Assembly: GCF_963675975.1 (NCBI RefSeq)
Contig: NZ_OY780939.1
Span: forward strand, 1,426,001 to 1,490,000
Direction: 5' to 3'
From: Halarcobacter sp.
GTDB taxonomy: Bacteria > Campylobacterota > Campylobacteria > Campylobacterales > Arcobacteraceae
Length of the DNA: 64,000 bases
The notes below the pieces were generated by a model, which saw nothing but the letters and a program-made list of their open reading frames with translations, was not told the origin of the DNA and searched no databases. Below are positions 34,800 to 44,428 of this stretch, piece by piece (the stretch's first letter is position 1; each line of letters starts with the position of its first letter). A program made the translations under genes and the position numbers.

Positions 34800-35843
34800 A
34801 TGGCAGGAGCAACTCCAAAACTAATTAAAGAGTTAAGAGAAAAATCTGGTGCAGGAATGCTTGATTGTAAAAAAGCACTTAATGAGTGTGATGGAAATAT
34901 AGAAGAAGCACAAACTTGGTTAAGAGAGCAAGGTCTTGCAAAAGCTGCTAAAAAATCAGGTAATGTTGCTGCTGAAGGTATTGTTACTATTTTAGTTAAT
35001 GATGACAATACTAAAGCTACTATGACAGAAATCAACTCACAAACTGACTTTGTTGCTAAAAATGCACAATTCTTAGAGTTAACAAAGCAAATTACAACTC
35101 ACGCTCAAGTTAATAGCTTAAATGATGCAGAAGCATTAGCTTCTTCATCAATTGAAGGGCAAGAGTTTACAACTTTTTTAAATGAAAAAATTGCAGTAAT
35201 TGGTGAAAACCTTGTTGCAAGAAAAGTTGTTAATGTTGAAGGACCAGTAGTTAATGGTTATGTTCACTTAGGAAAAGTAGGTGTTATTTTAGCTGCTAAA
35301 TGTGATGATGCAGCAAAAGAAAAAACAACTGAATTATTAAAAAAAGTTGCAATGCACGCAGCTTCAATGAAACCAACAGTTATTTCTTATAAAGATTTAG
35401 GTGCTGATTTTATTGATTCTGAAAACAAAGCAATTATTGCTGATATTGAAAAAGAGAATGAAGAGTTAGTTAGACTTGGTAAGCCTCTTAAAAATATTCC
35501 TGAATTTGTTTCTAAGCAACAATTAACTGAAGAAGCTATTGCTGCTGCTGAAGCTAGAATGAAAGAAGAGTTATTAGCTGAAGGTAAACCAGAAAAAATT
35601 ATTGGAAACATCGTAAAAGGTAAAATTGCTAGATGGATTGAAGATAATACTCAATTAGATAAAACTCACGCTTTATTATCTCAAACATACGTTATGGATG
35701 ATTCAATGACTGTTGAAGAAGCTATCAAAGCTTGTGATGCATCAATTGAAATTGTTGAGTATGTTAGATTTGAACTTGGTGAAGGAATCGAGAAAAAAGA
35801 AGAAGATTTCGCAGCTGAAGTTGCAGCTCAAATGGGTAAATAA
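34800..35843 (+). CDS. tsf: translation elongation factor Ts
   Basis: Elongation factor Ts, 347 residues, the nucleotide exchange factor of EF-Tu. The N-terminal UBA-like domain has LIKELREKSGAGMLDCKKAL (4-23), and the core TDFVAKN motif that contacts EF-Tu is present. The C-terminal dimerisation region contains KIARWIEDNTQL. It is translationally close to rpsB. The protein is longer than the E. coli one (283), as usual in Campylobacterota. Confidence 0.97.
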   Translation: MAGATPKLIKELREKSGAGMLDCKKALNECDGNIEEAQTWLREQGLAKAAKKSGNVAAEGIVTILVNDDNTKATMTEINSQTDFVAKNAQFLELTKQITTHAQVNSLNDAEALASSSIEGQEFTTFLNEKIAVIGENLVARKVVNVEGPVVNGYVHLGKVGVILAAKCDDAAKEKTTELLKKVAMHAASMKPTVISYKDLGADFIDSENKAIIADIEKENEELVRLGKPLKNIPEFVSKQQLTEEAIAAAEARMKEELLAEGKPEKIIGNIVKGKIARWIEDNTQLDKTHALLSQTYVMDDSMTVEEAIKACDASIEIVEYVRFELGEGIEKKEEDFAAEVAAQMGK

Positions 35844-35868
35844 TAATTTAACATATGAAGTCAGAATA

Positions 35869-36558
35869 ATGGGTGAAACAAATAAAAATAACACACCCAT
35901 TTCTGACGACTCTAAAATACTGCTTGAAGCAAAAAATTTAACTCACGAATTTGATTATAAGCTTTTTGAAAATATAAATTTATCTCTACAAAAGAAACAA
36001 TCTATTGCAATTATTGGTGTTAGTGGAAGTGGTAAATCTACACTTTTAAATATACTTTCATCTTTATTAAAACCTAAAATTGGTGAAATAGTTTTTAAAA
36101 ATGAGGATATTTATAAACTTAAAAAGAAAAAGCTTTTAAATATAAGAAGAGAAGATTTTGGTATAATATTTCAAGCACATTACCTTTTTAGAGGTTTTTC
36201 TGCAAATGATAATTTAGAGATTGCTACACTTTTAAGTGGAAATAGCATAGATAAAGATTTATTAAAAATGTTGAATATCGATTTTGTAATAAATCAAAAT
36301 GTTGGGGAATTAAGTGGTGGACAACAACAAAGATTGTCTATAGCTAGAGTACTTACAAAAAAACCTCAAATTATATTTGCAGATGAACCTACAGGTAATT
36401 TAGACAAACAGACCGCACAAGTTGTAATGCAAGTGCTTCATAAATATATTAAAGATAATGATGCAGGTATGATACTTGTAACTCATGAAGATGATTTAGC
36501 AATGCAGTGTGATAAAGTCTATAAACTAGAAAACTTACAATTGGAAGAGTTGAAGTAA
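35869..36558 (+). CDS. ABC transporter ATP-binding protein, LolD/FtsE-like
   Basis: ATPase subunit of 229 residues from the ATG at 35869. The longer frame reaches back into tsf and has no family match there. Walker A is GVSGSGKST, the signature is LSGGQQQR, Walker B is IIFADEPTGNLD, and the switch histidine is in VTHEDD. The EPTGNLD sequence is typical of the LolD/MacB/FtsE group, which acts with FtsX-like permeases in lipoprotein sorting or cell division. No permease lies beside it. Its end is coupled to the next gene (TAATG). Confidence 0.88.
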   Translation: MGETNKNNTPISDDSKILLEAKNLTHEFDYKLFENINLSLQKKQSIAIIGVSGSGKSTLLNILSSLLKPKIGEIVFKNEDIYKLKKKKLLNIRREDFGIIFQAHYLFRGFSANDNLEIATLLSGNSIDKDLLKMLNIDFVINQNVGELSGGQQQRLSIARVLTKKPQIIFADEPTGNLDKQTAQVVMQVLHKYIKDNDAGMILVTHEDDLAMQCDKVYKLENLQLEELK

Positions 36559-37361
36559 TGGATTTGATTTTAGTAACAAAAACACCAATTATTGAAAAAA
36601 TATTCACACTTGTTTGTGCAAAGATAGGTTTAAAATTAAGTGTTCAAGAAGATTTAGGTTTTAGTGAAAGCGTTGATATTATAATTGTTGACGAAGAGTT
36701 CGTGACAGAAGAATTTAATAGTTTAAAAACTTTTACAAAAAAACTTGCAGCTATTGTTAGTGAAGAATTACCTTTTGATAAATCAAGAGATTTTATAATT
36801 AATAGACCTTTCTTACCAACTGAATTAGAAGTACTTTTAAAAGAACAAATAGAATTTATAAATGATGAAATAGAGTTTAATAAAAAACAATATCAACAAC
36901 CAGTAGAAGATTATAGTTCAGAATTTAGTGAAGAAGAGATTATCTCAAATTATGTTGAGTCTCTTGCAGAAGATGTTGCAATGGATATTGAAGATGAAAA
37001 TGATGAAAGTATAGTTACTATTGCTTCATTAAACAATGGTGGAGTTTTAGATAATAATGAATTAACAAAAATTAGTGATATTTTACATGATGATGAGATT
37101 CATGATAAGGTTTCACACACAGTTGATGAAAATGATTGGAAAGATATCAACGCAATAATTGATGATGCTCTTAGTGAAGTAAGAGATTATGAATTTGATT
37201 TAGATTCACAAGATGAAAACAAACCAAGAAAACTTATCTTAAATAATTACAGTATCAATGAACTAAAACCATTTTTACAAAAATTTGATCAAAGTGTTAT
37301 AGATAAATTATCAAGTGGCGAAGATGTAGATGTAACATTATCTTTAAAGGTTAGTAAATAA
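36558..37361 (+). CDS. pseudoreceiver-like acidic protein
   Basis: Protein of 267 residues without a clear named family. Residues 1-100 have the rhythm of a response-regulator receiver: a hydrophobic first strand, IIIVDEE with D45 at the phosphoacceptor position, and INRPFLPTEL at 81-90 in place of KPF. The N-terminal acidic pair is missing. A very acidic middle (105-225) follows, then a C-terminal module (LILNNYSINELKPFLQKF). It is coupled on both sides, to the LolD-like ATPase and to gmk. I infer a non-canonical receiver used for protein contacts. Confidence 0.6.
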   Translation: MDLILVTKTPIIEKIFTLVCAKIGLKLSVQEDLGFSESVDIIIVDEEFVTEEFNSLKTFTKKLAAIVSEELPFDKSRDFIINRPFLPTELEVLLKEQIEFINDEIEFNKKQYQQPVEDYSSEFSEEEIISNYVESLAEDVAMDIEDENDESIVTIASLNNGGVLDNNELTKISDILHDDEIHDKVSHTVDENDWKDINAIIDDALSEVRDYEFDLDSQDENKPRKLILNNYSINELKPFLQKFDQSVIDKLSSGEDVDVTLSLKVSK

Positions 37362-37978
37362 TGGAAAAAAAAGGTGCAATTCTAATTTTATCAGGACCTA
37401 GTGGTTGTGGTAAATCAACTTTATTAAAAAATGTATATGAACAAATAGGGGATTATCATTTTTCTATCTCTACAACTACAAGAGAGCCAAGAGTTGGGGA
37501 ACAAGATGGTGTTGATTACTATTTTGTATCAAGAGAAGATTTTGAAGAAGATATAAAAAAAGGTCATTTTTTAGAGTGGGCTGAAGTTCATGGAAATTAT
37601 TATGGAACTTCACTAAAACCAATAATCTCAGCTGTAAATGAAGGTAAACTTGTAATTTTTGATATAGATGTTCAAGGGCATACTATAGTTAGAAAAAAAC
37701 TTGATAATATAGTTACTTCTGTGTTTATTACAACTCCATCTTTAATGGACCTAGAAAATAGATTAAAAAATAGAAATACAGATGCAGATGAAGTTATTGA
37801 AAAAAGACTTACAAATGCAAAAACAGAAATTAAGTATTTTAAAAAATATGATTATTTTATAATAAATGATGATTTAGAAGAAGCTTCAAAAAGTTTAGTT
37901 GCTATTGCAAATATAGCAAGAATAAAAGCTAAATTATTTAATGATGAAGAGATTATAGCTAAGTGGTTAGCTAATTAA
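37361..37978 (+). CDS. gmk: guanylate kinase
   Basis: Guanylate kinase of 205 residues, converting GMP and ATP to GDP and ADP. The P-loop is SGPSGCGKST (11-20), with STTTREPRVGEQDGVDYYFV for GMP binding and WAEVHGNYYGT after it. The C-terminal lid has RLTNAKTEIKY. It is last in the LolD-like - pseudoreceiver - gmk run and converges with the REC-GGDEF-EAL gene with an 8-bp overlap. Confidence 0.96.
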   Translation: MEKKGAILILSGPSGCGKSTLLKNVYEQIGDYHFSISTTTREPRVGEQDGVDYYFVSREDFEEDIKKGHFLEWAEVHGNYYGTSLKPIISAVNEGKLVIFDIDVQGHTIVRKKLDNIVTSVFITTPSLMDLENRLKNRNTDADEVIEKRLTNAKTEIKYFKKYDYFIINDDLEEASKSLVAIANIARIKAKLFNDEEIIAKWLAN

Positions 37979-39593
37979 TCTCATCATAACTTAGAGGTGC
38001 ATCGAAATAGTAACCTTGACAGTAGTCAATTCCTATCTCTTTTATAACTGTATAAATCTCTTCTGCTGAAACAAACTCAGCAACTGTTCTAAAACCAAAT
38101 TTTTTAGCAAATTCATCAATTGTTTTTACAATAATTTGTTGGTTTTTAGATTCATTAATACCTCTAATTAATGAACCGTCAATTTTTACATAATTAATAT
38201 CAAGGTTCACAAGCATATTAAAGTTTGAATACCCAGCACCAAAGTCATCAACTCCAATATTACACTCATATTTATTCATATTGTTAATAAATTTAAATAC
38301 TTCAGAGAAGTCTGAAATCTCTTCTGATTCTAAAATCTCAAACTCTAGTTTATTTGCATATTCTCTATTCTCTTCAATAACCCCATAAACATAGTCCATT
38401 GTACTTGCACTGGCAATATCTTCAAAAGAGATGTTTACAGCTACTCTTTTACCTTTTGTTTTAATTAGGTTAAAGGCTTCATTAATCATGATTTTGATTA
38501 TATTTGGATATAGTTTTGCTTTTTTTGCAATATCTAAGAAGGTAAATGGAGAAACAACAGTTCCATCATCATCTATATATCTTACAAGTGCTTCATATTT
38601 ATAAATCTCTTTAGTTTGTGTATCTACAATAGGTTGGAAATATGCTTTAAAGTTTCCATTTTTTACACCATTTTTTATTTTTTTGATCCATTTGATGTTT
38701 TCTTCAAATGATTCTTGAATATTAAAGGAATCGTTATATATTAAAATAGGTTCAAATTTCTTTCTTGCATAAGCAATAACTCTTTGGGCATATTTATAGG
38801 CATTTCCATCACTACTTTTTGCAATACCTATAGTTATATTTAAATCAATTTCATGTTCATCAATTGAAACAGGGTCCTCTTCAATATAATCCTCAAATTT
38901 TTTACAAAGATCATAAAACTCTTGAACATCAAAGTCATAACTTCTGGCGATTACTAGAAATTTATCAGCTTCAACTCTATATATTAGAAACTTTTCTTTA
39001 CTAAAATATTTTTGAAGTGTGTCTGAAAATTTTAATAAGACTCTATCCCCATTATGTTCACCAAAAAGGTCATTGATAGTTGAGAACTTATCAATATTAA
39101 TCATTGCAATTATATCTTCATTTGAGTCTTCTAAATCTTTTTTAAGTCTATTTCTATTTGGTAAATGGGTTAAGTTGTCAATATATAAATCTTTTAATTC
39201 GTGGTATAAAAGTGATTGACTCATTAGTTGTAATAATTTTTTCATATCAATTGGCTTTAACACATATTTATCAACGCCAATATCAATTGCTTCAAGTAGA
39301 TACTCAGTATTTGAAAAAGCAGTTGCAACGATTATAGGAATATTAGGGTTGATTTTTTTAATCTCTCTAATCATCTCTAAACCATTCATAATAGGCATAT
39401 TTACATCTGTAATGATTAAGTCGATTTCAGATTCATTTTGCTTAAAAAGCTCTAATCCCTCAGCTCCATTTTGTGCAACAAGTTGCTTTTTTGTAAAGCC
39501 TTTTAGTATATTAAGAGTTATTTCTCTTAAAGCTTCTTCATCTTCTGCGTATAGTATTGTTATGTTTTTTAAAATAGATACATTTGATATCAT
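37971..39593 (-). CDS. response regulator with degenerate GGDEF and EAL domain (c-di-GMP phosphodiesterase)
   Basis: Protein of 540 residues: receiver domain (about 8-122, acidic ED pair, phosphoacceptor in LIITDVNMPIMNG, KPID), GGDEF domain (about 135-285) and EAL domain (about 295-535). The GGDEF signature is degraded to HNGDRV, so cyclase activity is unlikely. The EAL domain keeps YEALVRY, VNISFEDI, the ILESEE glutamate, DDFGAGYSN, KIDGSL and AEFV, so it should hydrolyse c-di-GMP when phosphorylated. No kinase gene is adjacent. It is read toward gmk and away from ccoI. Confidence 0.92.
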   Translation of the reverse strand: MISNVSILKNITILYAEDEEALREITLNILKGFTKKQLVAQNGAEGLELFKQNESEIDLIITDVNMPIMNGLEMIREIKKINPNIPIIVATAFSNTEYLLEAIDIGVDKYVLKPIDMKKLLQLMSQSLLYHELKDLYIDNLTHLPNRNRLKKDLEDSNEDIIAMINIDKFSTINDLFGEHNGDRVLLKFSDTLQKYFSKEKFLIYRVEADKFLVIARSYDFDVQEFYDLCKKFEDYIEEDPVSIDEHEIDLNITIGIAKSSDGNAYKYAQRVIAYARKKFEPILIYNDSFNIQESFEENIKWIKKIKNGVKNGNFKAYFQPIVDTQTKEIYKYEALVRYIDDDGTVVSPFTFLDIAKKAKLYPNIIKIMINEAFNLIKTKGKRVAVNISFEDIASASTMDYVYGVIEENREYANKLEFEILESEEISDFSEVFKFINNMNKYECNIGVDDFGAGYSNFNMLVNLDINYVKIDGSLIRGINESKNQQIIVKTIDEFAKKFGFRTVAEFVSAEEIYTVIKEIGIDYCQGYYFDAPLSYDEIN

Positions 39594-39709
39594 TAAGACT
39601 TACTCCAAACTTATTACGATATAATATTATAATATCTATTATATAAATGTTAACTATTTTTGTTCGCATTTGATTTTTTGTTATTAATTCATAATTTATA
39701 GGAAATTTT

Positions 39710-42151
39710 GTGGCTAATGTTAAGTGCAATCACTGTCATTTAGAATTTGATGAAAAGGTGATGATTAAAGAAGGAGATTTAAACTTTTGTTGTAAAGGTT
39801 GTCAAGGGGTATACCATATTTTAAAAGATGATGGACTTGATTCTTTTTATGATAAGTTAGGAAATAAAACAATTGCTCCTCCTATTGAAACTAACGATGA
39901 TATCGAAAGGTTTGATACAAAAAGCTTTGAAGATACTTTTATAAAAACTACTAATGACGGATACAGACAAATTGATTTAATTATTGAAGGGATTCATTGT
40001 GCTGCATGTGTATGGCTAAATGAAAAAGTACTTTTCGAAACCAATGGAATTGTAAGTGCAGATATAAATTTTACAAATAATAAAGCAAAAATTATTTGGG
40101 ATGAAGAAAAAATTAAATTATCTGAAATTATTTTAAAAATTAGAAGTATTGGATATAACGCATATGCTTATGATGCAACAGTAGCAGATGAACAAGCTGT
40201 AAAAGCTAAAAGGGATTATTTTATCCGTATGATGGTTGCTGTTTTTGCAAGTGTTAATATCATGATGCTCGGAGTTGCAAAATATACTGGCTTTTTTACA
40301 GGAATTGATGAAGAGATTAGAGAATATATCCATCTAGCTGAATTTATATTTTCTACTCCTGTTTTATTTTATTCTGGTTGGATATTTTTCCGTGGGGCTT
40401 ACTTTGGATTAAAAAACCGTATTCTAAATATGGACTTTTTAGTAAGTTCAGGGGCAACATTTACTTATATATACTCTTTATTTATTCTTTTTGGTGGAAA
40501 AGGGGAGAGTTATTTTGATTCTGTAACAATGATTATTACTTTTGTATTAGTTGGAAAATATTTAGAGGTCATTGGTAAAAAAAGTGCAGTCGATACACTA
40601 GATAAGATAAAAAGCTCAATACCTTTAGAGGCAACTGTTGTTGAAGATGGTGTAAAAAAAGCAGTTGCTTTGGATAATATCAAAGTTGGTGATGTTGTTG
40701 AGATTAGAAGTGGTGAAAAAGTTTGCATAGATGGTAAAATTATAAGTGGTGAGGGAACTTTTGATGAATCAAGTCTTACAGGAGAATCTTTACCAATATT
40801 TAAAAAACAAGGGGATGTTTTATACAGTGGTACAATAAACAATGATACTTTGATTAGATATGAGGTTACGAAAACTTATAAAGATTCAACTTTAAACTCT
40901 ATTGTTACTCTATTAGAAGACTCATTAAGTTCAAAACCAGAGATTGAATACAAAGCCAATGAGATATCAAAAGGGTTCACTTTAACAATAATCTCTTTAT
41001 CAATTTTAACTTTTATTGTGTGGTATTTCTTTGGTATTGATTTAGGTTTTGACTACGACAATACTAATCATTTTGAAAAATCTTTTATTGTTGCTATTTC
41101 TGTTATAGTTATTGCTTGTCCTTGTGCACTAGCTCTTGCTACTCCTATAGCAAGTTTAATTGGTATCTCTGAACTTGCAAAAAAAGGTTTACTCTTTAAA
41201 GAAGCTAAGTTTATAGAAACAATGGCAAAAGCAGATACTTTAGTTATGGATAAAACAGGAACAATCACAAAAGGTGAATTAAAAGTTAAAAAAGCAAGAA
41301 TTATGGATGATAATATCCATAAATTAAATCTTATGTATTCATTATTGGATTCTTCAACACACCCAATTTCAAAGTCAGTAAAAAAATATTTAACAAATAA
41401 ATATCCAGATTTACAAGTAAAAAATATCTATGATGTAAAAAGCGTTCAAGCAAAAGGTGTAGTTGGGAAATATAAAAATATTGAAGATAAAACTTTCCAT
41501 CTTTTAGGTGGAAATATAGAATTACTGAAAGAGAATAGAATTAACTATAATTTTGATAGTTCAAACTCAGTTTATATTTTTGCTATAAATAGAAGAGTTA
41601 TTGCAACTTTTGAGTTAGAAGATGAGATTAGAGAAGATGCTAAAAATTTAGTTGATAGTATAAAACAAAATGGTCTTAATATAGTTATGTTAACAGGTGA
41701 TAATGAAAGTGTAGCAAAAAAAGTTGCAGCAAAAGTTGGAATTGAGAGTGTAGTTTCTGGAATAGACCCAATAGGTAAAGCAAACTATATTAAAAAACTA
41801 AAAAGTGAAGGTAAAACTGTTGTTATGGCAGGTGATGGGATAAATGATTCTGTTGCACTTGCAAGCTCTGATTTATCAATTGCCATGGGTAATTCTGCTG
41901 ATATTACAATATCTGTTTCAGACATAGTTTTATTAAACAGTTCATTAGATAGTTTAAAATATGCATTTATAATTTCTAAAAGAACATATAAGTTTATAAA
42001 ACAAAACCTGCTATTATCACTAGTTTATAATTCTATTACAATCCCTTTAGCTATGGCTGGATATGTTATACCATTAGTTGCAGCACTTTCAATGAGTTTA
42101 AGTTCTCTTCTTGTTGTTGCTAATTCAATGAGAATTAAACTAAAAAATTAG
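39710..42151 (+). CDS. ccoI: copper-transporting P1B-type ATPase CcoI/FixI
   Basis: Inner-membrane ATPase of 813 residues starting with GTG. The N-terminal metal region has CNHC (6-9) and CCKGC (27-31), then a heavy-metal-associated domain with C97-AA-C100. The membrane CPC is C470-P-C472, the phosphorylated aspartate is D514 in DKTGT, and GDGINDS closes the P domain. It supplies copper for cbb3-type cytochrome oxidase assembly, supported by ccoS directly downstream (5 bp). Eight membrane spans are expected. Confidence 0.94.
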   Translation: MANVKCNHCHLEFDEKVMIKEGDLNFCCKGCQGVYHILKDDGLDSFYDKLGNKTIAPPIETNDDIERFDTKSFEDTFIKTTNDGYRQIDLIIEGIHCAACVWLNEKVLFETNGIVSADINFTNNKAKIIWDEEKIKLSEIILKIRSIGYNAYAYDATVADEQAVKAKRDYFIRMMVAVFASVNIMMLGVAKYTGFFTGIDEEIREYIHLAEFIFSTPVLFYSGWIFFRGAYFGLKNRILNMDFLVSSGATFTYIYSLFILFGGKGESYFDSVTMIITFVLVGKYLEVIGKKSAVDTLDKIKSSIPLEATVVEDGVKKAVALDNIKVGDVVEIRSGEKVCIDGKIISGEGTFDESSLTGESLPIFKKQGDVLYSGTINNDTLIRYEVTKTYKDSTLNSIVTLLEDSLSSKPEIEYKANEISKGFTLTIISLSILTFIVWYFFGIDLGFDYDNTNHFEKSFIVAISVIVIACPCALALATPIASLIGISELAKKGLLFKEAKFIETMAKADTLVMDKTGTITKGELKVKKARIMDDNIHKLNLMYSLLDSSTHPISKSVKKYLTNKYPDLQVKNIYDVKSVQAKGVVGKYKNIEDKTFHLLGGNIELLKENRINYNFDSSNSVYIFAINRRVIATFELEDEIREDAKNLVDSIKQNGLNIVMLTGDNESVAKKVAAKVGIESVVSGIDPIGKANYIKKLKSEGKTVVMAGDGINDSVALASSDLSIAMGNSADITISVSDIVLLNSSLDSLKYAFIISKRTYKFIKQNLLLSLVYNSITIPLAMAGYVIPLVAALSMSLSSLLVVANSMRIKLKN

Positions 42152-42156
42152 GAAAA

Positions 42157-42387
42157 ATGATGATAAATGATACTCTTTTTATGATGTTAGTTGTAGGGGT
42201 AATACTATCTTTTGCAGTTCTAGGTATGTTTATTTGGGGTGCAAAAGGTGGTCAATTTGATGACAGTGAAAAAATGATGGGTGGACTTCTTTTTGATAGC
42301 GAAGATGATTTAAATGATGCTGTTAAAAAAGAGGATAAGAAAAAAGAAGCAAAAAAAGAAATAAAAAAAAGTGAACCACAAAAGTAG
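42157..42387 (+). CDS. ccoS: cbb3 oxidase maturation protein CcoS
   Basis: Small membrane protein of 76 residues. One span (about 8-30) is followed by FIWGAKGGQFDDSE, the family signature, and a lysine-rich tail. CcoS is needed with CcoI to put copper and haem into cbb3-type cytochrome oxidase. The gene directly follows ccoI, as in most bacteria. A second ATG one codon on is equally possible as start. Confidence 0.92.
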   Translation: MMINDTLFMMLVVGVILSFAVLGMFIWGAKGGQFDDSEKMMGGLLFDSEDDLNDAVKKEDKKKEAKKEIKKSEPQK

Positions 42388-42394
42388 TTCACTT
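42369..42394. terminator. terminator between ccoS and the cytochrome c gene
   Basis: AAGTGAAC pairs with GTTCACTT around a 10-base loop, preceded by A8 and followed by TTT. It overlaps the ccoS stop and separates convergent genes. Confidence 0.7.
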
Positions 42395-42415
42395 TTTAAA
42401 GATTTAAATTTTTAA

Positions 42416-42697
42416 TTATTTAAATGCAGCAATTTGTTTAGCTAAATCTTCAATATCTGCGTCTGAAAGTCTTGCAACTTGACCTTTCATAACACCTTTC
42501 ATAGCTCCACCATAAGAACCATCTTTGTAACCTTTAAGAGCAGCAACAGTTTTTTCAACTGGCCAACCTTTAATTACTTTAGATTTTCCTAGTGCTGGTT
42601 TTTCAGCAGTTGCACCATGACATGTAGCACATGTTGCGAAGTTTGCAGCCATTAAAGATGCAGCAGCAATTATTGTTCCTAAAACAATTTTTTTCAT
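42416..42697 (-). CDS. periplasmic monohaem cytochrome c (c553-like)
   Basis: Secreted class I cytochrome c of 93 residues. A signal peptide of about 18 residues (KKIVLGTIIAAASLMAA) precedes the haem site C23-AT-C26-H27. The sixth ligand is a methionine in AMKGVMKGQ (M65 or M69). The mature protein of about 75 residues fits cytochrome c553 of Campylobacterota, an electron donor to cbb3 oxidase, which agrees with the ccoIS genes next to it. RBS is AAGGAG. Confidence 0.9.
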   Translation of the reverse strand: MKKIVLGTIIAAASLMAANFATCATCHGATAEKPALGKSKVIKGWPVEKTVAALKGYKDGSYGGAMKGVMKGQVARLSDADIEDLAKQIAAFK

Positions 42698-42866
42698 TAC
42701 ATTCTCTCCTTAAATTGAAAAGTTAAATTTTATCAGTTTAATCTTTTATTAAGCTTATGTAGAGGATATAATATTGATAAAAATAAATTATAATTATTTT
42801 ATCTTTGATTTATTCAGCTTTTAATAAAAGTTTTTATATAGTTACTACTCTAATGCAGGATAATAA

Positions 42867-43481
42867 ATGGATACAAATGATACAGTATTAAAAATAGAAA
42901 ATTTAAGTTTTGGATATGACAAAAATAGATTAATTTATGAGAATTTTAATTTAGAATTAAAAAGAGGAAAACTTATATCTATTGTTGGTAGTAGTGGAAG
43001 TGGAAAGAGTACACTATTTGAATTAGTAAGTGAAAATTTGAAGCCACTTAATGGAACTATTAATGTAAAAAAAATAAGTTCTATTTATCAAGATCCATAT
43101 AGTTCTTTTCATCCATCATTTTCAATAATTGAACAAATAGATGATGTAATAAATTTTGATAAAAAAATTTTGGAAAAAGAGATTGAAAAAAATATTAAAC
43201 TTTTAAATTTACATAAGAAATTTTTATATAAGAGACCACATGAATTAAGTGGAGGACAATTACAAAGATGTTCTATACTTAGAGCACTTTTGATGAAACC
43301 AGATTTATTGCTTGTAGATGAAGCAACTTCAGCATTAGATAACATAGTTGCAGTTGATGTTATGAAACTAATTGTAGAACAACTAAATAACTGTGGAATT
43401 TTACTTATTACTCACGATATGAGTTTAGCTAAATGGTGTAGTGATGAGCTTATTGATTTAAATAAAATTACGGAGAAATAG
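42867..43481 (+). CDS. ABC transporter ATP-binding protein, peptide/nickel-type
   Basis: ATPase of 204 residues. Walker A is GSSGSGKST, signature LSGGQLQR, Walker B LLLVDEATSALD, switch histidine in ITHDMS. The Q-loop segment YQDPYSSFHP is typical of dipeptide/oligopeptide/nickel importers (DppD/NikD group). No permease or binding protein is adjacent, and the gene lies one base before hemH, so it may be an orphan ATPase borrowed for another purpose. The chain is shorter than typical DppD (about 320), lacking the C-terminal extension. Confidence 0.85.
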   Translation: MDTNDTVLKIENLSFGYDKNRLIYENFNLELKRGKLISIVGSSGSGKSTLFELVSENLKPLNGTINVKKISSIYQDPYSSFHPSFSIIEQIDDVINFDKKILEKEIEKNIKLLNLHKKFLYKRPHELSGGQLQRCSILRALLMKPDLLLVDEATSALDNIVAVDVMKLIVEQLNNCGILLITHDMSLAKWCSDELIDLNKITEK

Positions 43482-44420
43482 ATGATTAAAGAGTGTAAAA
43501 AAGCTTTAGTTTTATTAAATATGGGTGGAGCACGAAATAAAGATGAGCTGGAGATGTTTTTAACAAATATGTTTAATGATAAAAATATTTTAACTATAAA
43601 AAGTGACTTTTTTAGATCTTTAATTGCAAAATTTATTGTAAGTAGTAGAAAAGATTCTGCTTGGAAAAATTATGAAGAGATAGGAAATAGGTCACCTATT
43701 AATCCCCTTACCGAAAAATTAGTATCAAAATTAAATGATGAACTTGAAGATATATGTGTAGTTCAGGCTATGAGATATACTCCACCTTTCGCCAGTGAAG
43801 TTGTAAAAGAGCTTGAGAAAAAAAAGGTAAAAGAGGTGATACTTTTTCCTATGTATCCTCAATACTCAACTACAACAACAAAATCTTCTGTAGAAGATTT
43901 TATCGAGCATTCAAAAAGAAAATTTCATATTGAGGTTATAGAACCTTTTTATAAAAATAGTATTTTTAATGAAGCTATTATTGATACAATTAAAAATAGT
44001 GTAGAAAACTATAAAGAGTATAATTTAATCTTTTCTGCACACGGCTTACCTCAAAAGATTGTAGATAAGGGAGATCCTTATGAAAAACAAATCAATGAGC
44101 ATGTAGAGATTTTATCAAAAATTTTAGAAGAACAAAATATTGACTTTAAATCTATCTCTTTGGCTTATCAATCAAAAGTGGGACCAATGAAATGGTTAGA
44201 GCCAGCTTTAGATAAAGAGTTAGAAAAATACAAAGATGAAAAAGTTTTAATATATCCAATCGCTTTTTTAATTGATAATTCAGAAACAGATTTTGAACTA
44301 AGTATTGAATATAAAGAGGAAGCTGAAAAAATAGGGATAGTAGATTATAAAGTTTGTAAATGTTTAAATAGTGATGAAAAATTTATCAAAGCTATAAAAG
44401 ATCTTATAAAAGATAAATAG
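43482..44420 (+). CDS. hemH: ferrochelatase
   Basis: Ferrochelatase of 312 residues, inserting Fe2+ into protoporphyrin IX as the last haem step. Signatures are LLNMGGARNKDELE at the N-terminus, FPMYPQYSTTTTKS, catalytic H187 in FSAHGLPQK, the YQSKVGPMKWLEP segment, and the second metal region IDNSETDFELSIEY with E residues. It heads a tight run with amrA, the radical SAM gene, MEMO and an ElyC-like gene. Confidence 0.95.
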   Translation: MIKECKKALVLLNMGGARNKDELEMFLTNMFNDKNILTIKSDFFRSLIAKFIVSSRKDSAWKNYEEIGNRSPINPLTEKLVSKLNDELEDICVVQAMRYTPPFASEVVKELEKKKVKEVILFPMYPQYSTTTTKSSVEDFIEHSKRKFHIEVIEPFYKNSIFNEAIIDTIKNSVENYKEYNLIFSAHGLPQKIVDKGDPYEKQINEHVEILSKILEEQNIDFKSISLAYQSKVGPMKWLEPALDKELEKYKDEKVLIYPIAFLIDNSETDFELSIEYKEEAEKIGIVDYKVCKCLNSDEKFIKAIKDLIKDK

Positions 44421-44428
44421 GATAAGTA

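Noticed and set aside
34616-35035. Minus-strand frame of 139 residues over rpsB-tsf.
   Set aside because: It is leucine/glutamine-rich antisense to two certain genes and has no family pattern.
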